In this document: piece by piece, positions 1 through 10,025 of the stretch
Position numbering within the stretch: position 1 is the first letter of the stretch
Layout of the letters: each line of letters starts with the position of its first letter
Source of the DNA: Litsea cubeba
Taxonomy: Eukaryota > Streptophyta > Magnoliopsida > Laurales > Lauraceae
Direction: 5' to 3'
DNA: 64,000 nucleotides
Assembly: GCA_012931725.1 (NCBI GenBank)
Contig: CM022951.1
Location: forward strand, 35,099,809-35,163,808
Notes under the pieces: generated by a model
Told to the model about the DNA's origin: nothing
Databases searched by the model: none
The model's input: the letters and a program-made list of their open reading frames with translations, nothing else
Position numbers and translations under genes: made by a program

Positions 1-25
1 ATACCTTTTTGTGTTTCTTTGGCAG

Positions 26-963
26 GTTTTGAGGTGACAGAGGAGAGTCCGTCGCTTCCTTCAGAACCAGAGCAAGAGATGCCAAAGGTCGATCCAGAGG
101 TAGAGACTCCTGGGACCAGTTCTGACACTGTTGAGGAGATACCTCGTGCTGAGATTCCTTCCCGAGCAGCTTCAACTGGAAAGAGTTCTTTTGTTACTCT
201 TCCAACGGGTGATGACATGAGCAGCCGACCAACGGAGTTGGGCGAATCTTCAGCTGGGCCATCTATTCTTCTTGCAAAGAAGGTGGTGGTGCGGGTTCTG
301 AGCTCTTGGATTGAGACTCTCCTTTCTGGGCACTTAGATGCTGGATTTGGCATGATCCAGCATGTGCAGGAGATTCTCAGTGATGCCGAAGATGCTAGTC
401 TGGATGTCACAGGTGCCAGGGCGATCGTTGATAGGGTCATTGAGCTGGGTGACAAATGGTTTGAGGCCATGGGTTTGGCTGATGACCAGTTCTTCAAGGA
501 GATGTTCCTGGACCGTGCTGATAAGGCTCAGTCTAACCTGGATGAGGCTACACAAAGTAGGAAGCAGATAGTCCGAGAGAAGAACTTAGAAGAGCTAAAC
601 ATCATTGGGCTGACACATGACCTTAACATCCTTGATAGGGAGGTCGATGAGGCCAGGAAACGTCTTGAGCATCTACAGGCACAAGTCGCTGCCAAGTGGA
701 CTGCAATAACAGAGGCTCGCGATAGGGAGAGTGCTCTGATTTGCCGGGTTGCCGATGCTGATCGAGTTCTTGAAAGGACGTCTCAAGAGAGCAAACAATG
801 GCGAACTGCTCGGGATAAGCTTCCCAGTGTGAAAGAAGGATTGCAGCATTCTCCAGCATCTCATGGCAAGTTCCTGAAGAACCGTGCCTTGGAATCCCTG
901 ACGGTTGAGGCCAAAAGTTTGCTTGAGGAGCTGAAATCTTGGCTGGAGACCATTTTTGGTTGA
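26..963 (+). CDS. Antisense extra ORF of T1 (terminal exon, coiled-coil protein)
   Basis: Open frame of about 312 codons on the strand opposite to T1's gag-pol. It starts without an ATG directly after a pyrimidine-rich stretch ending in CAG at 23-25, so I read it as a 3' exon beginning at 26, with earlier exons off-window; this splice site is inferred. The N-terminal ~80 residues are rich in Ser, Thr, Pro and Glu (low complexity). Residues ~85-160 could form helices, and ~165-275 have the charged heptad look of a coiled coil. It stops with TGA at 961-963, followed by T-rich sequence. Tat elements are known to carry antisense ORFs between pol and the 3' LTR, some with a plant mobile domain. 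No such domain is visible here, and it would lie upstream if present. The alternative is a captured host gene fragment. Confidence 0.6.
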
Positions 964-1182
964 GCTCCTGGTTTTTTTTTTTAACAGAAACTATCCTTCT
1001 CTTTTTTTGGTACCACTTGTATTTTTTTGGTACTCTTTTTTTTTGTAGTGCTTGTGAACACTTTCTTTTTTTTGTACCACATGTATTTTTTGGTACTTCT
1101 TTTTTTTTGTTTTCCCTATGCTCACTTAAATCTTTTTGTGATGAAAGTAATTGCTAAATGGGATGCTTTTTTTTTTTGTTTT

Positions 1183-1258
1183 GTGGCATTGATAGCTGGT
1201 TTTGTTTTGTGGCATTGATAGCCGGTTTGTTTTGGTGGCATCTATAGCCGTTTTGGTT
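1183..1258. repeat. Three tandem copies of a TGGCAT(T/C)(G/T)ATAGCCGG-like motif
   Basis: Copies start near 1183, 1210 and 1236, separated by T/G-rich spacers. A closely similar motif (TGGCRTTTATAGCCGATTTT) is tandemly repeated inside the T1 LTR at 13061-13139 and in LTR F at 55905-55950. Confidence 0.6.
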
Positions 1259-1267
1259 TTTAAAAAT

Positions 1268-1720
1268 GCAAGTATCGACTAAAAGTTGCCTCCCTACTGA
1301 ATGTCCTTGCAAGTATCGATGGAATGTCGCATCCTTGCTCATTCGGTTGCGAGTATCGATGGAATGTTGCATCTCACGGATTTGGGTGCAAGTATCGATG
1401 GAATGTCGCATCTTTGCTTTTTCAAAAATTTTGGTTTTGCGGGTACTGACTTGATGTCGTTTCCCCATGATTTTTGAAATTTGTGGTTTTCTCGAACCTT
1501 TGGGTTATGGATATCAACTGAAATGTCGCGTCTCTATGGTTTTTTAGGTTTTTTCGAACCTTTGAAATTTGGGTTGTGGATATCAACTGAAATGTTGCAT
1601 CTCCACAGTTTTGGATTTTGCAAGTATCGACGAAATGTCGCTTCCCTGCGATTTTGGAAGTGTTGAACGTGGTTCGCATGCTTTCGATTTGTGCGAGTAT
1701 CGACTAAGCGTCGCTTCCCC
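1268..1720. repeat. Nine degenerate copies of a ~26-bp motif in the T1 3' region
   Basis: The core GCAAGTATCGATGGAATGTC is followed by GCATC or GCTTCC. Copies start near 1268, 1309, 1349, 1388, 1439, 1509, 1578, 1620 and 1693. The interval grows from about 40 to 70 bp, and the later copies drift to GGATATCAACTGAAATGTCG. The pattern suggests a tandem array whose spacers have diverged. Confidence 0.8.
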
Positions 1721-2078
1721 GTGGTTTTTTAAAAAACCATTTTTTTTTGTTTAAAGACACGAGGGTCATAAGTTTTAAGCTAAAACCATTTAGGCGGTAA
1801 AAGGTAGGGTGGACTAGGGTGGAAATCCCTGAATCCGGATTTTGTTTCAATCCATGAATTTTGAGTTCAAGGGTTTAAATTTTGGTCAAGTTGGGGAAAG
1901 GTTCCTAAGATTTTTGAACAATGAAACGATGAAAGTAAGTATTGTTTAAATTTCTAGAAATTTCAACATTGACATGAAAATTCTAAAAAAGGTAGGTTTA
2001 GCGAGCGTGTACCTAGAAACTGGTTTTGGCCGTACAGGCATTGCTCTTACCTAGTTGGGTAAGTCTTCAAGGGTAGTA

Positions 2079-3196
2079 CTACTTTAAGAACTTGCCGTTG
2101 ATGGGCAGCATACATCTGTCACCTTCCATGTTTAGGAGTGCGTATGCGCCGTTGGAGGAAACCTTGTCGATGACGTAGGGTCCCTCCCATTTTTGCTCAA
2201 ATTTGCCTTTGGACTTGTGAGCGAAGACCATTGGTCTTTTTACCGCAAGAACCAAGTCACCCTTTTTGTAGGCACGTTGCCTGACCTTTTTGTCGAAAGA
2301 TCCTGCCATGCGTGCTTGGTAAAGTTCAATGCTTTGTCGAGCTTCGAGCCGTCTCTCATTGAGATTGTCCAGCTCATGGATTCGCAATTTGACATTGCTT
2401 TCTTGAGTCATATCATTTTGCAAAGATACCCTCAAGGAAGGAATTTGTACTTCCAAGGGCACAACAGCTTCACATCCATAGACCAAGGAGAATGGTGTGC
2501 TATGGGTTGGTCCTAGAACGGTGGTTCGATAGGCCCACAAAGATTCAGACATTTTGTCGCTCCAGTCTCTTTTGTGACTAGAGACCATCTTGTTGAGGAT
2601 TTTGCAGAGTGTCTTGTTGAAAGCTTCTGCTAATCCGTTTGCTGCCGGATTGTATGGATTCGAAGGACAGCTTTGGATTTTGTATTTGTCGCAGAACCTG
2701 TAGAATCGATGATCCCGGAATTGTGGTCCGTTATCATGGACGAATCTTTTGGGTATGCCGAAATGACAAATGATGTTGGTGTGCAGGAACTGAAGGACTG
2801 ATGAGGTCTTGATTTCGCTGAACGCAAATGCTTCGACCACTTGGAGAAATAATCCGTAGCGGCGAAGATGAAGTGATGACCTTTACTTGAAGGGAGAGAA
2901 ATAGGACCTATGATGTCCATACCCCAGGCTTCGAAAGGCCATGAAATTGCTGTAGGATGCAGCCATTCTGGAGGCATGTGAATGTAATCTCCATGAACTT
3001 GGCATTGTTGGCAGCGCTTAGCAAATTGCATTGCGTCAGCTACCATGGTAGGCCAGTAATAACCTAACCTTTTTATCTGATCATAGAGCTTGGGACCAGC
3101 CTGATAAGCTCTACAAAGACCAGCATGAACTTCTTAGAGTGTTTCTTCATGATAAGCAGCGTAGAAGTACTCCATTCAAGGATTTTCTGTAAAGGA
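2079..3196 (-). pseudogene. T1 integrase (frameshifted, with a stop in the zinc domain)
   Basis: The integrase would insert the element cDNA into the chromosome. Reading leftwards, the HHCC zinc region is visible before the CQQC pair (~3000), but a TAA interrupts it (3134-3136) and the expected second His is Tyr. The core follows with its first Asp in GMDIIGP. Near 2840 the frame shifts just after DYFSKW and continues in the 2079-2840 frame with the second Asp (VHDNGPQF) and the catalytic Glu (NGLAEAFNK). The C-terminal beta-rich domain ends at 2079. No chromodomain is present, as expected for Tat. It is separated from the RT-RNase H frame by the stop at 3201. Confidence 0.85.
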
Positions 3197-3200
3197 TTTT

Positions 3201-5492
3201 TTAAGGAATATCCAAATGAAAGCTTGGGGTTCGCCTTTGGATGGTTACCCGTTCTTTTGGATCTTCAGGTAGGATTCCGAACATAATGTAATCAATGAAC
3301 GGATCCCTCCAGTCGCCGATTGAAGTTTGAAGGATTGAAATCCGACTTCCAACCACTTGGTGGCATTCAGCAACTGCTTGGTGTGTGTTAAGAGGAGGAA
3401 CGATTCTTCTTTCGCACACTGTGATTTGCATATTTTCCCCTTCCTGGATTGCCATAGATGCGGCAAGTCCCGCGAGGGCATCTGCACGTATGTTTTCACC
3501 TCTACGAATGTGGGTGATGTGGTAGATGTCAAACTTTTGCAGAAGCGATTGTGCCTTATTGTAGTAAGGCAGCAAATCTGGCTTCCTGACTTCAAATTTC
3601 TGATTCATATGGTTAACGGTCAGTTGAGAGTCTCCAAAGACTTCCAGCATGGTGATACCGGATTCGATGGCGAGTTCCAATCCTAGGATCAGAGCTTGAT
3701 ATTCAACTGCATTGTTTGTGCATGGTTCCAGTAGCGAGAAAGCGTGTGGAATCATGTATTTGTCGGGGCTAACAAAGGGGATGCCAACTCCCGAGATCAG
3801 CTGTCTTTTTTCATTTGTCCTGGTTGCACCGTCAAAGTACATGTCCCAAGAGGCACTTTGTGAGAAAGTCTCCACATTGTAGACTGGTTCGTCTGGGAGA
3901 TCATCTCTGAATAGAGAATCTTTAGGCAATGGATTCTCTGCGAGGAAGTCCGCTAGAGCTTGCCCTTTGATTGCCTTTTGTGGTACATACCTAATATCAA
4001 ATTGTGACGGAAGGATGGACCATTTTGCCAGTCGAGCATTGAGAGAACCTACCTTTGTGACAAGGACCTTTAAGAGGTTGACCGTCGAGACCAAGTAGAC
4101 TGTGTTGGAAAGCAAGTAGTGATGCAGCTTTTGTACGGCGAACATCACTGCAAGACATTCTTTTTCAACTGGAGAGTAGCGATGCTCTGCACCTACTAGC
4201 ATGCGGCTGAGGTAATATAGAGCAGCTTCTTTTCTTTCATCATTTTCTTGTGCAAGCAGAGCTCCCAGAGAGTGATCAAGGGCTCTTGTGTACAAGATGA
4301 ATGGTTTTCCAGTGGTAGGAGCAGCTAACACTGGAGGTTTTGTCAGGTATGACTTGATATCTTGGAAAGCAGCTTCACAGTCAGCATCCCAGACAAAGTT
4401 TACACCTTTTTTCATCAACCAGGAGAATGGACGGTATTTCCCCGAAAGATTGGAGATGAACCGTCTGATGTAGGCCAATCTCCCTTGAAGCCCTTTGAGT
4501 TCTCTTAAGGTTCTTAGAGAGGGCATTTCTAGAATGGCTTTGACTTTTATGGGGTCAAGCTCTATTCCAGATTTCCGAACTAGGAATCCAAGGAACTTAC
4601 CCAACGAGACGCCGAAGAAGCATTTCAAAGGATTCATTTGCAGTTTGTGTTTGCGAAGCTGGAGGAAGACTTCTTGAAGGTCTTCGAGATGATCTTCTTT
4701 ACTTTTGCTTTTGACGGCGAGGTCATCAACGTAACATTCAATCGTCTTGTGCTGCATATCTTGGAATATCTTCATCATAGCCCTCTGATATATGGCCCCA
4801 ACATTTTTCAGACCAAATGGCATGACAGTGTAGCAATACACGCCAAATGGGGTCCAAAAAGATGTATGTTTTTCATCTTCAGGATACATCGTTATCTGAT
4901 TATAGCCAGAGAAACCATCCATGAATGTCATTCGCTCGAATCCACAGGTATTATCAATCATTACCTCTGGTATGGAGAGTGGAAATTCATTTTTCGGGCA
5001 TGCGCCATTCAGGTCTCTATAGTCAATACAGACCATTCCAAGATGCTGTTCCTCACGGATGAAGCCGACGCTTTTGAGTTTTTGAACTTCTTGTTCAATT
5101 TTATCCATCACATCTGGATGGAATCTTCTTTGGCCTTGCTTGACAGGCTTGATGTCTTCTTGAAGATTGAGTTTGTGGACTGCTATTTTGGGGTCTAAGC
5201 CAGGCATTTCAGCGTAAGACCATACAAAGCAATCAACGAACTCATGAAGAAAGGCGATATACTCGGGTAACTCATCATCCTTTATATTCTTGCTTATGAA
5301 TACAGGACGTGGGTTATCTAGTATTCCCAAGTCTATCTTTTGAATAGGATCTTCTATTGGAAGGTTTGAAGGTGGTTCCTCCACAATATTTTTGGAGGCT
5401 TCCAGCTCAATGAAACCTTCTGGGGTTTCAAGGGCATTTCCAGACCAAGGTTTTGTTCCTTTCCATGGGTCTTCTTGATCGGTAATTTTCAC
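3201..5492 (-). CDS. T1 reverse transcriptase with two RNase H domains
   Basis: This part of pol copies the element RNA and degrades the RNA strand. In the 763-residue frame, RT covers roughly residues 100-300, with CIDYRDLN, FMDGFSGYNQ, TVMPFGLKN and the active site YVDD (near 255). The connection/RNase H domain of the gypsy type follows (~390-500) but shows YTRALDHS where active enzymes have a catalytic Asp. A second, archaeal-type RNase H at ~550-680 keeps all expected acidic residues: YFDGA, VEYQAL, FGDSQL and RADALAG. RT has an apparent in-frame loss of about 18-20 residues: GFIREEQH runs straight into GMVCIDYRD, removing the strand that normally precedes CIDY. The N-terminus continues from the linker frame, so the start shown is only the open-frame boundary. 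The gene is long and open but probably inactive because of that gap. Confidence 0.88.
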   Translation of the reverse strand: MKITDQEDPWKGTKPWSGNALETPEGFIELEASKNIVEEPPSNLPIEDPIQKIDLGILDNPRPVFISKNIKDDELPEYIAFLHEFVDCFVWSYAEMPGLDPKIAVHKLNLQEDIKPVKQGQRRFHPDVMDKIEQEVQKLKSVGFIREEQHLGMVCIDYRDLNGACPKNEFPLSIPEVMIDNTCGFERMTFMDGFSGYNQITMYPEDEKHTSFWTPFGVYCYTVMPFGLKNVGAIYQRAMMKIFQDMQHKTIECYVDDLAVKSKSKEDHLEDLQEVFLQLRKHKLQMNPLKCFFGVSLGKFLGFLVRKSGIELDPIKVKAILEMPSLRTLRELKGLQGRLAYIRRFISNLSGKYRPFSWLMKKGVNFVWDADCEAAFQDIKSYLTKPPVLAAPTTGKPFILYTRALDHSLGALLAQENDERKEAALYYLSRMLVGAEHRYSPVEKECLAVMFAVQKLHHYLLSNTVYLVSTVNLLKVLVTKVGSLNARLAKWSILPSQFDIRYVPQKAIKGQALADFLAENPLPKDSLFRDDLPDEPVYNVETFSQSASWDMYFDGATRTNEKRQLISGVGIPFVSPDKYMIPHAFSLLEPCTNNAVEYQALILGLELAIESGITMLEVFGDSQLTVNHMNQKFEVRKPDLLPYYNKAQSLLQKFDIYHITHIRRGENIRADALAGLAASMAIQEGENMQITVCERRIVPPLNTHQAVAECHQVVGSRISILQTSIGDWRDPFIDYIMFGILPEDPKERVTIQRRTPSFHLDIP

Positions 5493-5545
5493 AAGGCTTG
5501 CTATGAGATGATCCCAATCGCCTGTTGAAACCGGGTCGAAGTAGG

Positions 5546-5945
5546 CTACTTCTTTTGGAGATGAGGGCTCTCTGGGTTAGAAGACCACATGTCTGTGCCA
5601 TCAGACAACTCCTCTTCATTGTCTGAGAAATCGTGCCAATTGGATGAGCTTCCTGGATCTTTGTCAGGTGACTCATCAAAGAGATATCCAGGGAGATCGA
5701 TGTCTTCATGGACTTGAGATGTTGAGGCTTGGTCAGTATATTGACTTTTACGCCTTTGTGTCAACTGTCTCAGGGGAGTGTCGGGATCATACCCTAACCC
5801 GTGTGAAGACTTTTCTACATAGCCGTAGAGTCTCCAATCTTCCAGCTTGCTTTTGGTCAAGACGGGCCCCAATGGCGTGAGAATACCGCGTCCTTCTCCC
5901 AAACCGATGGGTTTTAAGCATCATAGCCCATTTTCTTCATAATAG
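5546..5945 (-). pseudogene. T1 protease-RT linker with G-patch-like motif
   Basis: The 118-codon frame opens with a glycine-rich stretch (GEGRGILTPLGPV). Just upstream, in another frame, lies MKKMGYDA (5918-5945) followed by a TAA, so the original motif was broken by a stop and a frameshift near 5900-5912. The rest is acidic and Ser-rich. A G-patch-like segment between protease and RT is familiar from Tat polyproteins; the role suggested for retroviral G-patches is nucleic-acid binding. Position and motif support the call, but I have only pattern recognition for it. Confidence 0.55.
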
Positions 5946-5946
5946 C

Positions 5947-7401
5947 TTATGCCACAGAACTATATAAGGATAGTTGAGGCATACCTTCATTTTGGAAAGG
6001 TTCAAGCATGGAGTTTGATGAAGAGGCATCCGATCTATGGAAGAAGATCGGCTTTTCCTTTACTGAAGTTGCTGGAATAACGAAGGAAGCGGACGTAGGA
6101 TCTTCTATGTCTGAAGTTATCTCCATCTGAGTAAGAGCAGGCTGAACTTGCTGAGTGTCAGCTTGGCTTGACGATGTGTCGTCTTCTGGCTCTGAGTCTG
6201 AATCCATGTCTTGCATGATAGATACGAAAGAGACAACAAATTTGCCCCTAGACTTTTGCTTTGCCTTCTTCACTTTAGTTGTGATGACCAAAGGCTTTGA
6301 AGGTTTGAGGGAGATGATGAAGGGAGTTTGAATGCTCTCTTCGGATTTACCGGATGGTTTGTTTTCTACCGGTGATTGTTGAGGAGCCTTGCCTTTATCT
6401 TTCTGGAGATTCTTGGCAAAGGGTGCTTGCTTCTCCTCTTCTTCTTTTTCACCTTCATACATTTGTGAGTCTGCAAAGTGGACTTCTTTACCTTTGAAGG
6501 GTTTTCTGTCTGCAAAGACTCGATGTATCATGTCGTCGTCGCCAACAAACTTGATGCATTGATGTAAAGTTGAAGGGACAACACCATTCTCGTGGATCCA
6601 AGGGCGTCCGAGATGGATGTTGTAGCATGAAGGGGTTTTTATTGCATACAGTGTGACCTCAGAGATATGATCACCGATCTGCAACTTGAACATGATTTTC
6701 CCGATAGGCCTTTGAGTACTCCCATCATATCCAAAGATAGATACAGATGTGTGGCTCAGCTTGCTGGGTGGGATGCCCAACTCTTCGAGAGCCGATGTGG
6801 AGATGAGGTTGAGTGCAGAACCTGGGTCGATCTGAACTCTGTGCATAGGCATTTCCTTGATGTACCCTGTGAAGTACAGGGGTCGGTTATGCCTTGTTTT
6901 GCCAAGTAGGAGGTCATCCTTTATGAAGGCGATGGTTGCACTGGCTGCTTTTTTAACCGAGAGGCATTCAATGCATGATCCCTCAGTTTTCTTCTTTTCT
7001 CCCTTTGGGGCAGCTTCTGAGTTTTTGACCCGGTACTCCATTTCAATTTGGAGGACTTGCGGGGCATGTTTGTCGACATCCTCATTCAGCTTTTGTAATT
7101 CTGAAATGAGATTATCACGAGTGTGCGGAGACATTCGCAACAAATCTAGGATGTACAGACGTGCAGGTATGTGCTTGAAGTGTTCATTCAAGTCATACTT
7201 GAAAGCCTCCTTAGGGCCTGCATGTTCGTCATTGTTGCCACTAGGGGCGCTTACAACTTCTTTTCCCAAAGGATTTACATATGTAAAGGAAGATTGGTTG
7301 TAATTTTTATGGTAGTCCCGGCCAGAGCGGGTGCCTCTACCAACTTCGAGTGCTTCTTGAGAAGGGTCTTCGTTTGGAAGATTGTCTTTAGGATTAAGAG
7401 G
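5947..7401 (-). CDS. T1 aspartic protease region
   Basis: The open frame runs from just after a TAG (complement of 7402-7404) to the stop at 5947. It has no ATG at its head, as expected for an internal part of a polyprotein. The retropepsin core is near the middle: MHRVQIDPGSALNLIS, where DPG replaces the usual D-S/T-G, then SIFGYDGS and the flap/second strand up to YNIHLGRPWIHENG. The upstream half is a Gag-Pol spacer (FKYDLNEHFKHIPARLYILDLL is typical of Tat elements). The C-terminal ~170 residues are charged low complexity. The frame differs from gag, so a frameshift lies between 7405 and 7600. The protease would cleave Gag-Pol in the virus-like particle. Confidence 0.78.
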   Translation of the reverse strand, partial: PLNPKDNLPNEDPSQEALEVGRGTRSGRDYHKNYNQSSFTYVNPLGKEVVSAPSGNNDEHAGPKEAFKYDLNEHFKHIPARLYILDLLRMSPHTRDNLISELQKLNEDVDKHAPQVLQIEMEYRVKNSEAAPKGEKKKTEGSCIECLSVKKAASATIAFIKDDLLLGKTRHNRPLYFTGYIKEMPMHRVQIDPGSALNLISTSALEELGIPPSKLSHTSVSIFGYDGSTQRPIGKIMFKLQIGDHISEVTLYAIKTPSCYNIHLGRPWIHENGVVPSTLHQCIKFVGDDDMIHRVFADRKPFKGKEVHFADSQMYEGEKEEEEKQAPFAKNLQKDKGKAPQQSPVENKPSGKSEESIQTPFIISLKPSKPLVITTKVKKAKQKSRGKFVVSFVSIMQDMDSDSEPEDDTSSSQADTQQVQPALTQMEITSDIEDPTSASFVIPATSVKEKPIFFHRSDASSSNSMLEPFQNEGMPQLSLYSSVA

Positions 7402-7404
7402 CTA

Positions 7405-7600
7405 TCGTTTTTAATTTACTGAGGATGTATCAGCAGCAGAGTTGCCATCCTCAGTGATTGTGTTGCACGGAGCATTTTCCGGGAACTAGTCCTGAACAGC
7501 ATCCAGCAACCTTTCTTCTTCGTTGACCAATTCATCGTCCCAAGCATCAATAGCTGGGAATTCTTCAGTCAGGAAGGGTGTGAACTTTGAAGTCACGGTC
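7405..7600 (-). other. Gag-protease junction, no open frame
   Basis: About 200 bp where the gag frame has ended (stop at 7601) and the protease frame has not opened. I see no intron boundary that I can support. It looks like decayed coding sequence. Confidence 0.4.
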
Positions 7601-10025
7601 TCAGGAGAAGAAACCTGAGAGGGTCATCTCAGTGAAAGTCATGTGAGATGAGGTGGCTCCAGAAGATACATTGCTAGGCGTCGCCGGAGTGTAAGTGATC
7701 TCATCAGACGATGCTTCGAAAGAGCTATAATCCCGAATTATCACATTACAGGAAGCTCTGACGGGAGACGTTGCCTGATCGGAGTCAGACTCATCCTCGG
7801 ATGTAAGAGGATCGTCTATCCAGCAATTTTCTCCATGTTCAGGAGTTAAGGGAGGATGTACCTGATGGTCTTCAGGGACTTCAGGCTCTGGATTGCGAGG
7901 AAGCTCGTTGACGCAGTCTTGCTCTTGTTCTAGAGCGAGACGCTGCAAGATTCATGCATATTCTTCAAGATCAGGCATGGGAGCCAAATCTTCTTCTTCA
8001 TCGACTCTTTGTGGCTCAACATTGTTGATTTCCACTGGAGCAATGATGGGTGCTGTGTCAATAGCATTTTCTTGTACAGCCTCTTGGTCTTCTTCATCAT
8101 CAAACCAGGATCCTTGTGGCTGTAGGGGGTTATACCAGATTACTGGCATAAGATGATTCTCAGGAACCCATTCTTCATCGGAGAGATATTCTCCTGTTTC
8201 AAGGGACTCCTCCCACTCGTCTGTGTAGTTGGATTCGAATCCATCATCGGTGTCGCTGGACTTGTATCCATCAATGGAGAATCCAACTACCGAACTGCAA
8301 GAGTATGATGCCTCCTGCGTGGCTTCTTTGAATTGAGGTGGCTTGAAATCACTGAGAGTGAATTTTCTTACCCCCTTTGAAGTCTCTGGAAGGGACGTTT
8401 TTGTTGCCTCCAGTGAAGCGGTAGAGGAGGACTCTGCCATTTCTTGGACTTCTTGTTTTGGCTGGGTCTTCTCTTGCCGTTTGAGCTTGAGGAGATGTTT
8501 CCTAGCATGCCTTCGCCGTTGAGCTGTAGGCTTTGTTTTCACGACCTCCCAATTTTCATCTTCTAGGAGATCGGGATGTACCCATACGGGTTGTCCGTCT
8601 GGTGTCGGGTAAGGAACTAGTTCCTCGGACGCTTGGATTGAGTTTATCACCTTGAAGGAAGTAGTGATCTTTTTCTTCGGTGATTTTGATGTTTGTCCAC
8701 ATGTCATCATGTTGATGGAGGCAGACCCATAGTTTTTTTCAAAGGTGATGACTCCATTTTTCCACATCTCGTTTATTTTCTCCCTCACAACGAAGCATTG
8801 ATTGAGAGGATGCGAGATCATCTGATGGTATGGACAGTACCGAGGATCGTTGGTTTTGCCAACATCACCTGGTCTTTTTGGTTCAGGCAAGGTGAGCTTG
8901 CCGTTTGCCATAAGAGCCCCGAAGATTTCATCAACATCTTCATCAACCGGGTATTTCTCCTGTACTCGTTCTTTGAAGGCATCAGAGAGTTCAGGTCTCT
9001 TACCAGCAGCTTTGTTTTCAGCTTTCTTTGGTGGCTGAGGAGCTGACTTGGTCTGCACATTGAGGACCTCTTTCTTCTTTGGTTTAGAGGTTGCAATGGC
9101 GGTTGGCTCTTTTCTTGATGATTTCTAACTGTTGAGGTCTTTATTCACCGTTTCAGCTTCCATGGAAGCTTCTAGGAGTTCTCCCAGGTTCTTTGATTTG
9201 TTGCCGATGATCATGGAACGGATTCTAGCTCTCATGTTGTTTCGGCAGATGTCGACTAGCGACGCTTGTGGCAATACATCAGAGCATTTGTATGCCATTG
9301 CTTTCCACTTATGAATGAAGTCATATGTTGACTCATTCTCCCCCTATTTTAGGTTGCACAGCTGAGCCATAGTGGCGGGATGATCCTCACCTTTGAAGTG
9401 AGTCAGGAAGCGTGTCTCTAGCATGGCCCAGTTTTGGATGGAGTCCTCCGGCAGAGTGGAGTACCAATCGAAGGCCGTACCTTTTAGGGTACTTGCAAAG
9501 AGGCGGATCTTGAGTGCATCTTGATCCTCGATAGCTCCCATCAGGATCTTGAAGTGGATAACGTGCTGTCTGGCTGATCCTTTCCCCGTATATGTTTGGA
9601 GAGTAGGATGCTTGAATTTTGTGGGGAACGGGACCGAGTCCATCCATAAGGGATATGGTGGCTTGATTCCATGCTCCTTGAGTATATCCTCTTCTTTTGC
9701 TTTGGCGAGGATACTGTCTATGTCCTTTTTGGTAAGGGTGCGTGACTCATTTTCTTCTCCATTTACCTCATCGTCTTGATGATTCGGAGGAGGTTCATTG
9801 TTCGTCTGATTTTGGAAGGCGAGGAGAAGGTTTTCCATCAGAGTTTCAATCCTCTGCTGGCCTTGTTCCAATTGCTGGATGCATGTGATCGCATCATCTT
9901 GAGGTGGATTGCGGGGTGGTGGCTCAAAATTTATAGCCAAGTCCTTCGTGATTCGAATGAAGAAACTGTCCTGGTGACTGAGCTGGGGCTCATTTTTTTT
10001 GAAAAAGAGCTTGAGGAAGGATCAC
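7601..10025 (-). pseudogene. T1 gag (capsid) with in-frame stops
   Basis: One reading frame spans 10025 to 7601, interrupted by TAG at 9344-9346, TAG at 9125-9127 and TGA at 7952-7954. The retrotransposon gag domain lies around 9344-9700 (LKGTAFDWYSTLP and WAMLETRFLTHF) and continues past the first stop (ESTYDFIHKWKAMA). The C-terminal half has the Tat-type Cys/His segment YCPYHQMISHPLNQCF (~8780-8840) and then long acidic, Ser-rich low-complexity stretches. Gag would form the particle that packages the RNA. The frame is open without an ATG up to about 10025, so the true start is probably further upstream in the 9931-10800 frame. Confidence 0.8.

Larger units (their letters stand above)
964..2078 (-). 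other. T1 3' non-coding region
   Basis: About 1.1 kb between the end of pol and the antisense ORF. It holds T-runs (970-1175), three copies of a TGGCATTGATAGCCGG-like motif (1183-1250) and nine degenerate TATCGA-type repeats (1268-1720). Bases 1740-2078 are AT-rich with nothing recognised. In Tat elements this segment is known to be hypervariable and to hold tandem repeats. Confidence 0.6.

Noticed and set aside
9132..9314. Plus-strand frame opposite to T1 gag
   Set aside because: Shadow of the gag coding strand, which continues here between two stops.
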